Shown: positions 22,924-33,323, counted from the first letter of the stretch. The stretch is 60,000 nucleotides of DNA from Symsagittifera roscoffensis (GCF_963678635.1 NC_087062.1:30716833-30776832), one strand, 5' to 3'. Program-made: numbers and translations. Notes: generated by a model not told the origin, from the sequence alone.

Positions 22924-22996
22924 GCGACCATGGCGCAGTCGTCAGCGCGTAAGTCTCATAATCTTAAGGTCGTGAGCTCGAGCCTCACTGGTCGCA
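22924..22996 (+). tRNA. tRNA-Met (CAT), G19T and T54C
   Basis: CGTCAGC replaces the invariant G18-G19 pair by GT, weakening the D-loop/T-loop contact and box A. Confidence 0.5.
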
Positions 22997-23318
22997 ATTC
23001 AAGAAGAAAAATTTTACTTGCTTTATATCCAACTATGCAATTTTATATTAAAAAAAGAGAAATTACAAACAAAAACTATAAACAACTAAAGCTTTTAGAA
23101 CCAAAATAATTGTAGTTAGTTTAATAAAATCAATCTATAAAAAATATCAGATTGTACCGCAGTCGCGCAAAAAGAGGGTGACAAATGCAAGAGATGTTCA
23201 CATGAAAACAGTTCATTTGAGTGTTTTTAGTTTTGGAAAGAAAACTAAAATTTTGTGTGATAACCGAAATAATGGTAACAGACACACAAAAGAATAGAAG
23301 AACCAACAACCAACGCAC

Positions 23319-23391
23319 GCGACCATGTCGCAGTCGGCAGCGCGTAAGTCTCAAAATCTTAAGGTCGTGAGTTCGAGCCTCACTGGTCACA
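23319..23391 (+). tRNA. tRNA-Met-derived copy with CAA anticodon
   Basis: The loop is CTCAAAA (CAA). Box B is intact here, unlike other CAA copies, but G10T breaks the D stem and box A, and G71A the acceptor stem. Confidence 0.45.
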
Positions 23392-23714
23392 GTTCAAGAA
23401 GAATAAATTTATTTGCTTTATATCCAACTATAAAAATTTAGAAAAAAAAAGAGAAAAATTACAAACAAAAAGTATAACCAACCGAAGCTTTTAGAACCAA
23501 AATAATTGTAGTTATTTTAATAAAATCAATCTATAAAAAATATCAGATTGTACCGCAGTCGCGCAAAAAGAAAGTCACAACTGCAAGAGATGTTCACTTG
23601 AAAAGAGTTCATTTGAGCAATTTTAGTTTTGGAAAAAAAACAACATTTTTGTGTGATCACCGAAATAATGGTAACAGACACAGAAAAGAGTAGAAGCACC
23701 AACAGACAACGCAC

Positions 23715-23787
23715 GCAACCATGGCGCAGATGGCAGCGCGTAAGTCTCATAATCTTAAGGTCGTGAGTTCGAGCCTCACTGGTCGCA
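23715..23787 (+). tRNA. tRNA-Met (CAT), GCAACCA acceptor
   Basis: G3A leaves A3-C70 unpaired. The D-loop reads AGATGGCA. Confidence 0.6.
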
Positions 23788-24110
23788 GTTCAAGAAGAAT
23801 AAATTTATTTGCTTTATATCCAACTATAAAAATTTAGAAAAAAAAAGAGAAAAATTACAAACAAAAAGTATAACCAACCGAAGCTTTTAGAACCAAAATA
23901 ATTGCAGTTAGTTTAATAAAATCAATCTATAAAAAATATCAGATTGTACCGCAGTCGCGCAAAAAGAAAGTCACAACTGCAAGAGATGTTCACTTGAAAA
24001 GAGTTCATTTGAGCGTTTTTAGTTTTGGAAAAAAAACAACATTTTTGTGTGATCACCGAAATAATGGTAACAGACACAGAGAAGAGTAGAAGAACCAACA
24101 AACAACACAC

Positions 24111-24183
24111 GCGACCATGGCGCAGTCGGCAGCGCGTAAGTCTTGTTATCTTAAGGTCGTGAGTTCGAGTCTCACTGGTCGCA
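24111..24183 (+). tRNA. tRNA-Met-derived copy with TGT anticodon
   Basis: Acceptor, D and T stems and both promoter boxes are intact, but the loop reads CTTGTTA, giving anticodon TGT (Thr ACA) and T37. Three of four adjacent bases differ from CATA, which looks like one clustered event. Confidence 0.6.
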
Positions 24184-24375
24184 GTTCAAAGAGAAGACTT
24201 TTTTTGCTTTATTTCCAACTACAAAAATTTTAAAAAAATTATGGAAAAATTACAAGCAAAAACCATAATCAACTGAAGCGTTTAGAACCGAAATAAATGT
24301 TGTTAGTTTGATAATAAAACTAATAAATCAAATCTTCAAAATTACCGGGATATCGAGCATACACACTAAAAGAGG

Positions 24376-24448
24376 TTTTACAGACGCAAAACGGCAGCGC
24401 GTAAGTCTCATAATCTTAAGGTCGTGAGTTCGAGCCTCACAGGTTGCA
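24376..24448 (+). pseudogene. tRNA-Met relic lacking the 5' part (type C unit)
   Basis: Homology starts at CGGCAGCGCG. The acceptor 5' arm and box A are replaced by TTTTACAGACGCAAAA. The 3' acceptor is AGGTTGC. It sits only 265 bp after the previous tRNA. Confidence 0.7.
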
Positions 24449-24771
24449 ATTCAAGTAAAACTTTTTCCTTTGCTTTTTCAACGAATTATGAAATATCAAA
24501 AAACAAGAAAAAAATAACAAGCAAAATTTATCATCAACCAACGCGTTCAGAACCAAATTGGTTGTTGTTAGTTCAATTAAAAATCAACCATTAAAAATAT
24601 CAGATTGTACCGCAGTCGCGCAAAAAGAGGGTGACAAATGCAAGAGATGTTCACATGAAAACAGTTCATTTGAGCGTTTTTAGTTTTGGAAAGAAAACAA
24701 AATCTTTGTGTGATCACCGAAATAATAGTAAAAGAAACTTAAAATAGTCGAAGATCCAACAAACAACGCAC

Positions 24772-24844
24772 GCAACCATGGCGCAGACGGAAGCGCGAAA
24801 GTCTCATAATCTTAAGGTCGTCAGTTCGAGCCTCACTGGTCGCA
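24772..24844 (+). tRNA. tRNA-Met (CAT), GCAACCA acceptor, diverged
   Basis: G3A, T16A, C20A, T27A, and G51C (GTCAG) which breaks a T-stem pair. Confidence 0.48.
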
Positions 24845-25163
24845 GTTCAAGAAGAATAATTTTATTTGCTTTATATCCAACTATAAAAATTTAGAAAAAA
24901 AAGAGAAAAATTACAAACAAAAAGTATAACCTGAAGCTTTTAGAACAAAAACAAATGTTGTTAGTTTATTAAAATCAATCTCTAAAAAATATCAGATTGT
25001 ACCGCGGTCGCGCAAAAAGAGGGTCACAAATGCAAGAGATGTTCACTTGAAAACAGTTCATTTGAGCGTTTTTAGTTTTGGAAAGAAAACTAAATTTTTG
25101 TGTTATCACCGAAATAATTGTAACAGACACAGAAAAGAGTCGAGGAACCAACAGACAAGGCAC

Positions 25164-25236
25164 GCGACCATGGCGCAGTCGGAAGCGCATAAGTCTCGTA
25201 ATCTTAAGGTCGTGAGTTTGAGCCTCACTGGTCGCA
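25164..25236 (+). tRNA. tRNA-Met-derived copy with CGT anticodon, box B defect
   Basis: The loop CTCGTAA gives a CGT anticodon. C56T (TTTGAGC) destroys the conserved T-loop C and the core of box B. C20A and G26A are also present. Confidence 0.48.
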
Positions 25237-25560
25237 GTTCAAGAAGAAAAACTTTACTTGCTTTATATCCAACTAAACAATTGTATATATAAAAAAGGAG
25301 AAATTACAAACAAAAAGTATAACCAACTGAAGCTTTTAGAACCGAAATCAATGACGTTAATTTTTTTAAAATCAATCTATAAAAATGTCAAATTAAACCG
25401 CAGTCGCGCAAAAAGAGGGTGGCAAATGCAAGAGATGTTCAAATGGAAACAGTTCATTTGAGTGTTTTTAGTTTTGGGACAAAAATTAAATTTTTGTGCG
25501 ATCACCAAAATAATGGGAACAGACACAAAAAAAAAGCCAAAGAATTAACAGACAACGAAC

Positions 25561-25633
25561 GCGACCATGGCGCAGTCGGCAGCGCGTAAGTGTCATAATT
25601 TTAAGGTCGTGAGTTCGAGTCTCACTGATCGCA
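25561..25633 (+). tRNA. tRNA-Met (CAT), diverged
   Basis: C32G, C40T, C60T and G67A (TGATCGC) weaken the fold. Confidence 0.45.
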
Positions 25634-26041
25634 GTTCAAAACGAATACTTTTTATGCTTTATTTCCAACTATAAAAATTTTAAAAGTATGGAAAAATAAC
25701 AATTAAAAACTATAATCAACTGAAGCGTTTGGAACCGAAATAAAGGTTGTTACTTTAATAATAACGTTTAGAACTGAAATAAATGTTCAAGCAAAATTTA
25801 TCATCATCTAACGCGTTCAGAAGCAATTTGGTTGTTGTTAGTTCAATAAAAAATCAACCCATTAAAAATATCAGATTATTCCGCAGTCGCGCAAAAAGAT
25901 GGTGACAAATGCAAGAGATGTTCACACAAACACAGCTCATTTGAGTGTTTTAGTTTTGGAAAAAAAACTAAATTTTTGTGTGATCACCGAAATAATGGTA
26001 ACAGACACAGAATAGAGTCGAAGAACCAACGAACAACGCAC

Positions 26042-26114
26042 GCGAACATGGCGCAGTCGGCAGCGCGTAAGTCTCATAATCTTAGGGTCGTGAGTTCGAG
26101 CCTCACTGGTCGCA
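26042..26114 (+). tRNA. tRNA-Met (CAT), GCGAACA acceptor
   Basis: C5A leaves A-G in the acceptor stem. A44G. A 481-bp step upstream contains a composite spacer. Confidence 0.6.
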
Positions 26115-26436
26115 GTTCAAGAAGAATAATTTTATTTGCTTTATATCCAACTATACAATTTTACAAAAAAAAGAAAAATTACAAACAAAAAGTATAACCA
26201 ACTGAAGCTTTTAGAACCGAAATAAATGTTGTTAGTTTATTAAAATTTATCTATAAAAGATGTCAGATTGTGCCGCAGTCGCTCAAAAAGAGCGTGGCAA
26301 ATGCAAGAGATGTTCAAATGGAAACAGTTCATTTGAGTGTTTTTAGTTTTGGGACAAAAATTAAATTTTTGTGCGATCACCGAAATAATGGGAACAGACA
26401 CAAAAATAAGAGTCAAAGAGTTAACAGACAACGAAC

Positions 26437-26509
26437 ACGACCATGGCGCAGTCGGCAGCGCGTTAGTCTCATAATCTTAATGTCGTGAGTTCGAGTCTCA
26501 CTGGTCGCA
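26437..26509 (+). tRNA. tRNA-Met (CAT), ACGACCA acceptor
   Basis: G1A, A28T, G45T and C60T. Confidence 0.5.
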
Positions 26510-26831
26510 GTTCAAGAAGAATAATTTTATTTGCTTTATATCCAACTAAACAATTTAATAAAAAAAAGAGAAATTACAAACAAAAAGTATAACCAACTAA
26601 AGTTTTTAGAACGGAAATAAATGTAGTTAGTTTAATAAAATAAATTTATAAAAAATATCAGATTGTACCGCAGTCACGCAAAAAGAGAGTGGCAAATGCA
26701 AGAGATGTTCAAATGGAAACAGTTCATTTGAGTGTTTTTAGTTTTGGGACAAAAATTAAACTTTTGTGCGATCACCGAAATAATGGGAACAGACACAAAA
26801 ACAAGAGTCAAAGAATTAACTGACAACGAAC

Positions 26832-26904
26832 ACGACCATGGCGCAGTCGGCAGCGCGTTAGTCTCATAATCTTAAGGTCGTGAGTTCGAGTCTCACTGGT
26901 CGCA
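26832..26904 (+). tRNA. tRNA-Met (CAT), ACGACCA acceptor
   Basis: G1A, A28T and C60T. Boxes intact. Confidence 0.58.
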
Positions 26905-27132
26905 GTTCAAAGAGAACACTTTTTTTGCTTTATTTCCAATTACAAAACCTTAAAAAATATGGAAAAATTACAAACAAAAACTATAATCAATTGAAGCGTT
27001 TAGAACCGAAATAAATGTTGTCACTTTAAAAATAACCTTTAGAACCGAAGTAAATGTTGTTAGTTTAATAATAAAACTAATAAGTCAAATCTTTGAAATT
27101 ACAGGGTTATCGAGCAAATGCACTAAAAGAGG

Positions 27133-27205
27133 GCTTACAGACGCAAAACGGCAGCGCGTAAGTCTCATAATCTCATGGTCGTGAGTTCGAGCCTCACAGG
27201 TTGCA
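27133..27205 (+). pseudogene. tRNA-Met relic lacking the 5' part (type C unit)
   Basis: Starts at ACGGCAGCGCG after GACGCAAA. CTCAT at 41-45 disrupts the anticodon stem. 3' acceptor AGGTTGC. Confidence 0.68.
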
Positions 27206-27498
27206 AATCAGGAAAAACTTTTTCCTTTGCTTTTTTTATCGAATCATGAAATATCAAAAAACAAGCAAAAACTATCATCAACTAACGCGTTCAGAACCAA
27301 ATTGGTTGTTGTTAGTTCAATAAAAAATCAACCCATCGCAGTCCTGCAAAAAGAAGAAGACAAATGCAAGAGATGTTCACACAAAAACAGTTCATTTGAG
27401 TGTTTTTAAATTTGGAGAAAAAAAAACTAAATTTTTGTGTGATCACCGAAATAATGGTAACAGACACAGAAGAGTCGAAGAACCAACGACCAACGCAC

Positions 27499-27571
27499 GC
27501 GACCATGGCGCAGTCGGCAGCGCGTAAGTCTCATAATCTTAAGGTCGTGAGTTCGAGTCTCATTGGTCGCA
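27499..27571 (+). tRNA. tRNA-Met (CAT), two changes
   Basis: C60T, and C65T which gives a G-T pair at 49-65. Confidence 0.68.
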
Positions 27572-27890
27572 TCTTAAGAAGAATAATTTAATTTGCTTTA
27601 TATCCAACTATTCAATTTTACAAAAAAAAAAAATTACAAACAAAAAGTATAACCAACTGAAGCTTTTAGAACCGAAATAAATGTTGTTAGTTTATTAAAA
27701 TTTATCAATAAAGAATGTCAGATTGTACCGAGTCGCGCAAAAAGAGGGTGGCAAATGCAAGAGATGTTCAAATGGAAACAGTTCATTTGAGTGTTTTTAA
27801 TTTTGGGACAAAAATTAATATTTTGTGCGATCACCGAAATAATGGGAACAGACACAAACAAAACAGTCAAAGAGTAAACAGACAACGTAC

Positions 27891-27963
27891 GCGACCATGC
27901 CGCAGTCGGCAGCCCGTAAATCTCATAGTCTTAAGGTCGTCAGTTCGAATATCAGTGGTCGCA
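27891..27963 (+). pseudogene. Degenerate tRNA-Met copy (CAT)
   Basis: G10C, G24C, G30A, A38G, and a T arm reading GTCAG with AATATCAG, so box B is broken. The acceptor stem still pairs perfectly. Confidence 0.55.
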
Positions 27964-28192
27964 GTTCAAAAAGAACACTTTTTTTGCTTTATATCCAACT
28001 ATAAAAAATATAAAAAATATGGAAAAATTACAAACAAAAACTATAATCAACTGAAGCGTTTGGAACCGAAATAAAGGTTGTTACTTTAATAATAACGTTT
28101 AGAACCGAAATAAATGTTGTTAGTTGAATAATAAAACTAATAAATCAATTCTTAAGAGTTACGGGGTTATCGAGCAAACGCACTAAAAGAGG

Positions 28193-28260
28193 GCTTACAG
28201 ACGCAAAACGGCAGCGCGTAAGTCCCATAATCTTAAGGTCGTGAGTTCGAGCCTCACAAT
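28193..28260 (+). pseudogene. tRNA-Met relic lacking both acceptor arms
   Basis: Type C relic whose 3' acceptor is also replaced (CTCAC then AATTCTTTC). The loop reads CCCATAA. A shortened unit follows after 136 bp. Confidence 0.65.
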
Positions 28261-28328
28261 TCTTTCAAAACACCGAAATAATGGGAACAGACACAAAAAA
28301 ATAGTCAAAGAATTAACAGACAACAAAC

Positions 28329-28401
28329 GCGACCATGGCGCAGTCAGCAGCTCATAATACTCATAATCTTAAGGTCGTGAGTTCGAGTCTCACTGGTCGC
28401 A
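28329..28401 (+). pseudogene. Degenerate tRNA-Met copy with altered D arm
   Basis: The D-stem 3' strand and positions 24-31 read CTCATAATA before the CTCATAA loop, as if the anticodon segment had been partly copied upstream. Acceptor and T arm remain. Confidence 0.55.
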
Positions 28402-28628
28402 GTTCAAAGAGAACTCTTTTTTTGCTGTATTTCCAACTATAAAAATTTTAAAAATATGGAAAATTACAAACAAAAACTGTAATCAACTGAAGCGCTCGGA
28501 ACCGTAATAAAAGTTGTTTCTTTAATAATAACGTTTAGAACCGAAATAAATTTTGTTAGTTGAATAAAAAAATTAATAAATCAAATCTTTAAAATTGCCG
28601 GGTTATCGAGCACACCCACTAAAAGAGG

Positions 28629-28701
28629 GCTTACAGACGCAAAACGGCAGCGAGTAAGTCTCATAATCTTAAGGTCGTGAGTTCGAGCCTCACAGGTTAC
28701 A
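28629..28701 (+). pseudogene. tRNA-Met relic lacking the 5' part (type C unit)
   Basis: Begins at ACGGCAGCGAG. 3' acceptor AGGTTAC. Confidence 0.65.
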
Positions 28702-29026
28702 AGTCAAGAAAAAATTTTTCCTATGCGTTTTTATCGAATTATGAAATATCAAAAAACAAGAAAAAAATAACACGCAAAATTTATCATCAACTAACGCGTT
28801 CAGAACCAAATTGGTTGTTGTTAGTTCAATAAAAAGTCAACCCATTAAAAATATCAGATTTTTCGGCAGTCGCGCAAAAAAAGGGTGACAAATGCAAGAC
28901 ATGTTTACACAAAAACAGTTCATTTGAGTGTTTTTAGTTTTGGAAAAAAAAAAAAAAATTTTGTGTGATCACCGAAACAATGGTAACAGACACAGAAAAG
29001 AGTCGAAGAACCAACAAACAACGCAC

Positions 29027-29099
29027 GCGACCATGGCGCAGTAGGCAGCGCATAAGGCTCATAATCTTAAGAGCGTGAGTTCGAGCCTCACTGGTCGCA
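29027..29099 (+). tRNA. tRNA-Met (CAT), diverged
   Basis: C17A, G26A, a TAAGG anticodon 5' strand and altered variable loop. T arm and acceptor intact. Confidence 0.5.
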
Positions 29100-29421
29100 G
29101 TTCAAAAAGAATAATTTTATTTGCTTTATATCCAACTATACAATTTTACAAAAAAAAAGAAAAATTACAAACTAAAAATATAACCAACTGAAGTTTTTAG
29201 AACCGAAATAAATGTTATTAGTTTATTAAAATCAATCTATAAAAAATATCAGATTGTACCGCAGTCGCGCAAAAAGAGGGTGGCAAATGCAAGAGATGTT
29301 CAAATGGAAACAGTTCATTTGAGTGTTTTTAGTTTTGGGACAAAAATTAAATTTTTGTGCGATCACCGAAATAATGGGAACAGACACAAAAAAAGAGTCA
29401 AAGAATTAACAGACAAAGAAC

Positions 29422-29494
29422 GCGACCATGGCGCAGTCGGCAGCGCGTAAGTCTCATGATCTCAAGGTCGTGAGTTCGAGTCTCACTGGTCGCA
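29422..29494 (+). tRNA. tRNA-Met (CAT), CTCATGA loop
   Basis: A37G, T42C and C60T. Otherwise consensus, with both boxes usable. Confidence 0.6.
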
Positions 29495-29724
29495 GTTCAA
29501 AAAGAACAATTTTTTGCTTTATTTCCAACTATAAAAATTTAAAAAGTATGGAAAAAATACAAACAAAAACTATAATCAACTGAAGCGTTTGGAACCGAAA
29601 TAAATGTTGTTACTTTAATAATAACGTTTAGAACCGAAATAAATGTTGTTATTTTAATAATAAAACTAATAAATCAAATCTTTAAAATTACCGGGTTATC
29701 ATCGAGCAAACGCACTAAAAGAGG

Positions 29725-29797
29725 ACTTACAGACGCAAAACAGCAGCGCGTAAATCTCATAATCTTAAGGTCGTAAGTTCAAGCCTCACAGGTTGCA
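29725..29797 (+). pseudogene. tRNA-Met relic lacking the 5' part (type C unit)
   Basis: ACAGCAGCGCG start, GTAAG/TTCAAGC T arm, 3' acceptor AGGTTGC. Confidence 0.65.
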
Positions 29798-30120
29798 AAT
29801 CAAGAAAAATTTATTCCTTTGCTTTTTTATCGAATTATGAAATATCAAAAAACAAGAAAAAAAACAAGCAAAAATTATCATCAACTAACGCATTCAGAAC
29901 CAAATTGGTTGTTGTTAGTTCAATAAAAAATCAACCCTTTAAAAATATCAGATTTTTCCGCAGTCGCGAAAAAAGAGGGTGAAAAATGCAAAAACAGTTC
30001 ACACAAAAACAGTTCATTTGAATGTTTTTAGTTTTGGAAAAAAAAACTAATTTTTTTTGTCATCACCGAAATAATGGTAACAGACACAGAAAAACACAAA
30101 AGAACCAACAAACAACGCAC

Positions 30121-30193
30121 GCGGCCATGGCGCAGTCGGTAGTGCGTAAGTGTCATAATCTTAAGGTCGTGAGTTTGCGCCTCACTGGTCGCA
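30121..30193 (+). pseudogene. Degenerate tRNA-Met copy (CAT), box B lost
   Basis: GCGGCCA acceptor, GTAGTGC D arm, C32G, and a TTTGCGC T-loop (C56T and A58C). Confidence 0.55.
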
Positions 30194-30516
30194 GTTCAAG
30201 AAGAATAATTTTATTTGCTTTATATCCAACTATAAAAATTTACAAAAAAAATGAAAAATTACAAACAAAAAATATAACCAACTGAAGCTTTTAGAACCGA
30301 AATAAATGTTGTTAGTTTATTAAAACCAATCTATAAAAAAATATCAGATTGTACCGCAGTCGCGCTAAAAGAGGGTGGCAAATGCAAGAGATGTTCAAAT
30401 GGAAACAGTTCATTTGAGTGTTTTTAGTTTTGGGACAAAAACTAAATTTTTGTGCGATCACCGAAATAATGGGAACAGACACAAAAAAAGAGTCAAAGAA
30501 TTAACAGACAAAGAAC

Positions 30517-30589
30517 GCGACCATGGCGCAGTCGGCAGCGCGTAAGTCTCATGATCTCAAGGTCGTGAGTTCGAGTCTCACTGGTCGCA
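30517..30589 (+). tRNA. tRNA-Met (CAT), CTCATGA loop
   Basis: Duplicate of 29422. Confidence 0.6.
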
Positions 30590-30816
30590 GTTCAAAAAGA
30601 ACAATTTTTTGCTTTATTTCCAACTATAAAAATTTAAAAAGTATGGAAAAAATACAAACAAAAACTATAATCAACTGAAGCGTTTGGAACCGAAATAAAT
30701 GTTGTTACTTTAATAATAACGTTTAGAACCGAAATAAATGTTGTTATTTTAATAATAAAACTAATAAATCAAATCTTTAAAATTACCGGGTTATCGAGCA
30801 AACGCACTAAAAGAGG

Positions 30817-30889
30817 ACTTACAGACGCAAAACAGCAGCGCGTAAATCTCATAATCTTAAGGTCGTAAGTTCAAGCCTCACAGGTTGCA
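30817..30889 (+). pseudogene. tRNA-Met relic lacking the 5' part (type C unit)
   Basis: Duplicate of 29725. Confidence 0.65.
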
Positions 30890-31213
30890 AATCAAGAAAA
30901 ATTTATTCCTTTGCTTTTTTATCGAATTATGAAATATCAAAAAACAAGAAAAAAAACAAGCAAAAATTATCATCAACTAACGCATTCAGAACCAAATTGG
31001 TTGTTGTTAGTTCAATAAAAAATCAACCCTTTAAAAATATCAGATTTTTCCGCAGTCGCGAAAAAAGAGGGTGAAAAATGCAAAAACAGTTCACACAAAA
31101 ACAGTTCATTTGAATGTTTTTAGTTTTGGAAAAAAAAAACTAATTTTTTTTGTCATCACCGAAATAATGGTAACAGACACAGAAAAACACAAAAGAACCA
31201 ACAAACAACGCAC

Positions 31214-31286
31214 GCGGCCATGGCGCAGTCGGTAGTGCGTAAGTGTCATAATCTTAAGGTCGTGAGTTTGCGCCTCACTGGTCGCA
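31214..31286 (+). pseudogene. Degenerate tRNA-Met copy (CAT), box B lost
   Basis: Duplicate of 30121. Confidence 0.55.
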
Positions 31287-31608
31287 GTTCAAGAAGAATA
31301 ATTTTATTTGCTTTATATCCAACTATAAAAATTTACAAAAAAAATGAAAAATTACAAATAAAAAATATAACCAACTGAAGCTTTTAGAACCGAAATAAAT
31401 GTTGTTAGTTTATTAAAACCAATCTATAAAAAAATATCAGATTGTACCGCAGTCGCGCTAAAAGAGGGTGGCAAATGCAAGAGACGTTCACATGAAAACA
31501 GTTCATTTGAGCGTTTTTAGTTTTGGAAAGAAAACAAAAATTTTGTGTGATCACCGAAATAATGGTAACAGACACACAAAAGAATCGAGGAACCAACAGA
31601 CAATGCAC

Positions 31609-31681
31609 GCGAACATGGCGCAGTCGGCAGCGCGTAAGTCTCGTAATCTTAAGGTCGTGAGTTCGAGCCTCACTGGTCGCA
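31609..31681 (+). tRNA. tRNA-Met-derived copy with CGT anticodon
   Basis: The loop CTCGTAA (A35G) gives anticodon CGT. Both promoter boxes are intact. C5A leaves one acceptor mismatch. The best-preserved CGT copy. Confidence 0.55.
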
Positions 31682-32002
31682 GGTCAAGAAGAATGTTTTA
31701 CTTGCTTTATATTCAACTATACAATTTTTAAAAAAAAGAAAAATTACAAGCAAAAAGTATAACCAACTGAAGGTTTTAGAACCGAAATAGATGTTGTTAG
31801 TTTATTAAAACCAATCTATAAAAAAATATCAGATTGTACCGCAGTCGCGCAAAAAGAGGGTGGCAAATGCAAGAGATGTTCAAATGAAAACAGTTCATTT
31901 GAGTGTTTTTAGTTGTGGAAAGAAAACTAAATTTTTTGTGATCACCGAAACAATGATAACAGACACACAAAAGAGTCGTCGAAGAATCAACAAACAACGC
32001 AC

Positions 32003-32083
32003 GCGACCATGGCGCACTCGGCAGCGCGTAAGTCTCATAATCTTAAGGTCGTGAGTTCGTGAGTTCGAGCCTCACTGGTCGCA
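32003..32083 (+). pseudogene. tRNA-Met copy with 8-nt duplication in T arm
   Basis: GTGAGTTC is tandemly duplicated at 32051-32066, so the molecule would be 81 nt with a disrupted variable region. G15C in box A. Confidence 0.65.
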
Positions 32084-32404
32084 GTTCAAGAAGAGTAATT
32101 TTACTTGCTATATATCCAACTATACAATTTTATATATAAAAAGAAAAATTACAAACAAAAAGTATAACCAACTAAAGCTTTTAGAACCGAAATAAATTTT
32201 GTTAGGGCAACAAAATCAATCTATAAAAAATATCAGATTGTACCATAGTCGCGCAAAAAGAGGGTGACAAATGCAAGAGATGTTCACATGAAAACAGTTC
32301 ATTTGAGTGTTTTTAGTTTTGGAAAGAAAACTAAATTTTAGTGTGATAACCGAAATAATGGTAACAGACACACAAAAGAGTAGAAGAACCCACAACCAAC
32401 GCAC

Positions 32405-32477
32405 GCGACCATGGCGCAGTCGGCAGCGCGTAAGTCTCATAATCTTAAGGTCGTGAGTTCGAGCCTCACTGGTCGCA
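32405..32477 (+). tRNA. tRNA-Met (CAT), exact consensus copy
   Basis: Identical to consensus although its neighbours are strongly diverged, which suggests recent gene conversion or transposition of a left-array unit. Confidence 0.86.
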
Positions 32478-32660
32478 GTTCAAGAAAAAAACTTTTACTT
32501 GCTTTATATCCAACTATACAATTTTACAAAAAAAAAAGAAAAATTACAAACAAAAAGTATAACCAACTAAAGCTTTTAGAACCGAAATAAATGTTGTTAG
32601 TTTAATAATAATTCATTTCTTTAAAATTATTGGTTTGTCGAGCAAACGCGCTAAAAGAGG

Positions 32661-32733
32661 GCTTAAAGACGCAAAACGGAAGCGCGTAAGTCTAATAACC
32701 TTAAGGTCGTGAGTTCGAGCCTCACAGTTTGCA
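32661..32733 (+). pseudogene. tRNA-Met relic lacking the 5' part, loop CTAATAA
   Basis: Type C relic. The anticodon position reads AAT. 3' acceptor AGTTTGC. Confidence 0.6.
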
Positions 32734-33024
32734 AATCAAGAAAAACTTTTTGTTTTGCTTTTTTATCGAATTATGAAATGTCAAAAAACCAGAAAAAATA
32801 ACAAGCTAAAATTATCATCAACTAACGCGTTCAGAACCAAATTGGTTGTTGTTAGTTCAATTAAAAATCAACCCATTAAAAATATCAGATTTTTCCGCAG
32901 TCGCGCAAAAAGAGGGTGACAAATGCAAGAGATGTTCACATAGAAACAGTTCATTTGAGTGTTTTTAGTTTTAGGAAAAAAATTAAAAATTTTTGTGCGA
33001 TCACCGAAATAATGGGAACAAATT

Positions 33025-33066
33025 AAGCGCGTAAATCTCAAAATCTTATAGTCGTGAGTTCTAGTC
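33025..33066 (+). pseudogene. Internal tRNA-Met fragment
   Basis: Only AAGCGCG through GTTCTAG is recognisable, with loop CTCAAAA. Both acceptor arms are absent. Confidence 0.5.
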
Positions 33067-33323
33067 AAAACTTACAATCAACTGAAGCGTTTAGAACCGA
33101 ATTGTTTGTTTTTATTTCAATAACAAATCAAATCATGAAAAACTTTCGATTATCGCAAAAAAACGCAAAAAGAGAAATAAAAATTGCAAAATTAGATACA
33201 GATGTTAACAAGAAAACAGTTCATTCAAGTTTTCCAAAATTTGGGAGGAAAAACGAACTTTTGCGCGAACACCAAAACTGAGTAAACAGACACAAAAAAA
33301 AGAGTCAAACTACTTCCATCCAA

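Larger units (their letters stand above)
29422..31608 (+). repeat. Higher-order repeat: ~1,095-bp block (two full tRNAs plus one relic), two copies
   Basis: tRNAs at 29422 and 30121 and the relic at 29725 recur at 30517, 31214 and 30817. The copies are almost base-identical over a region where other neighbours are strongly diverged. Local duplication therefore still occurs in the decayed right part of the array. Confidence 0.85.

Noticed and set aside
984-32440. A ~74-residue ORF recurring on the minus strand in most array units (starts MRLTRCRLRHG).
   Set aside because: Its ATG is the reverse complement of the tRNA CAT anticodon and its first third is the antisense of the tRNA. It recurs because the unit recurs. 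Frame and length fail in diverged units and no family motif is present.
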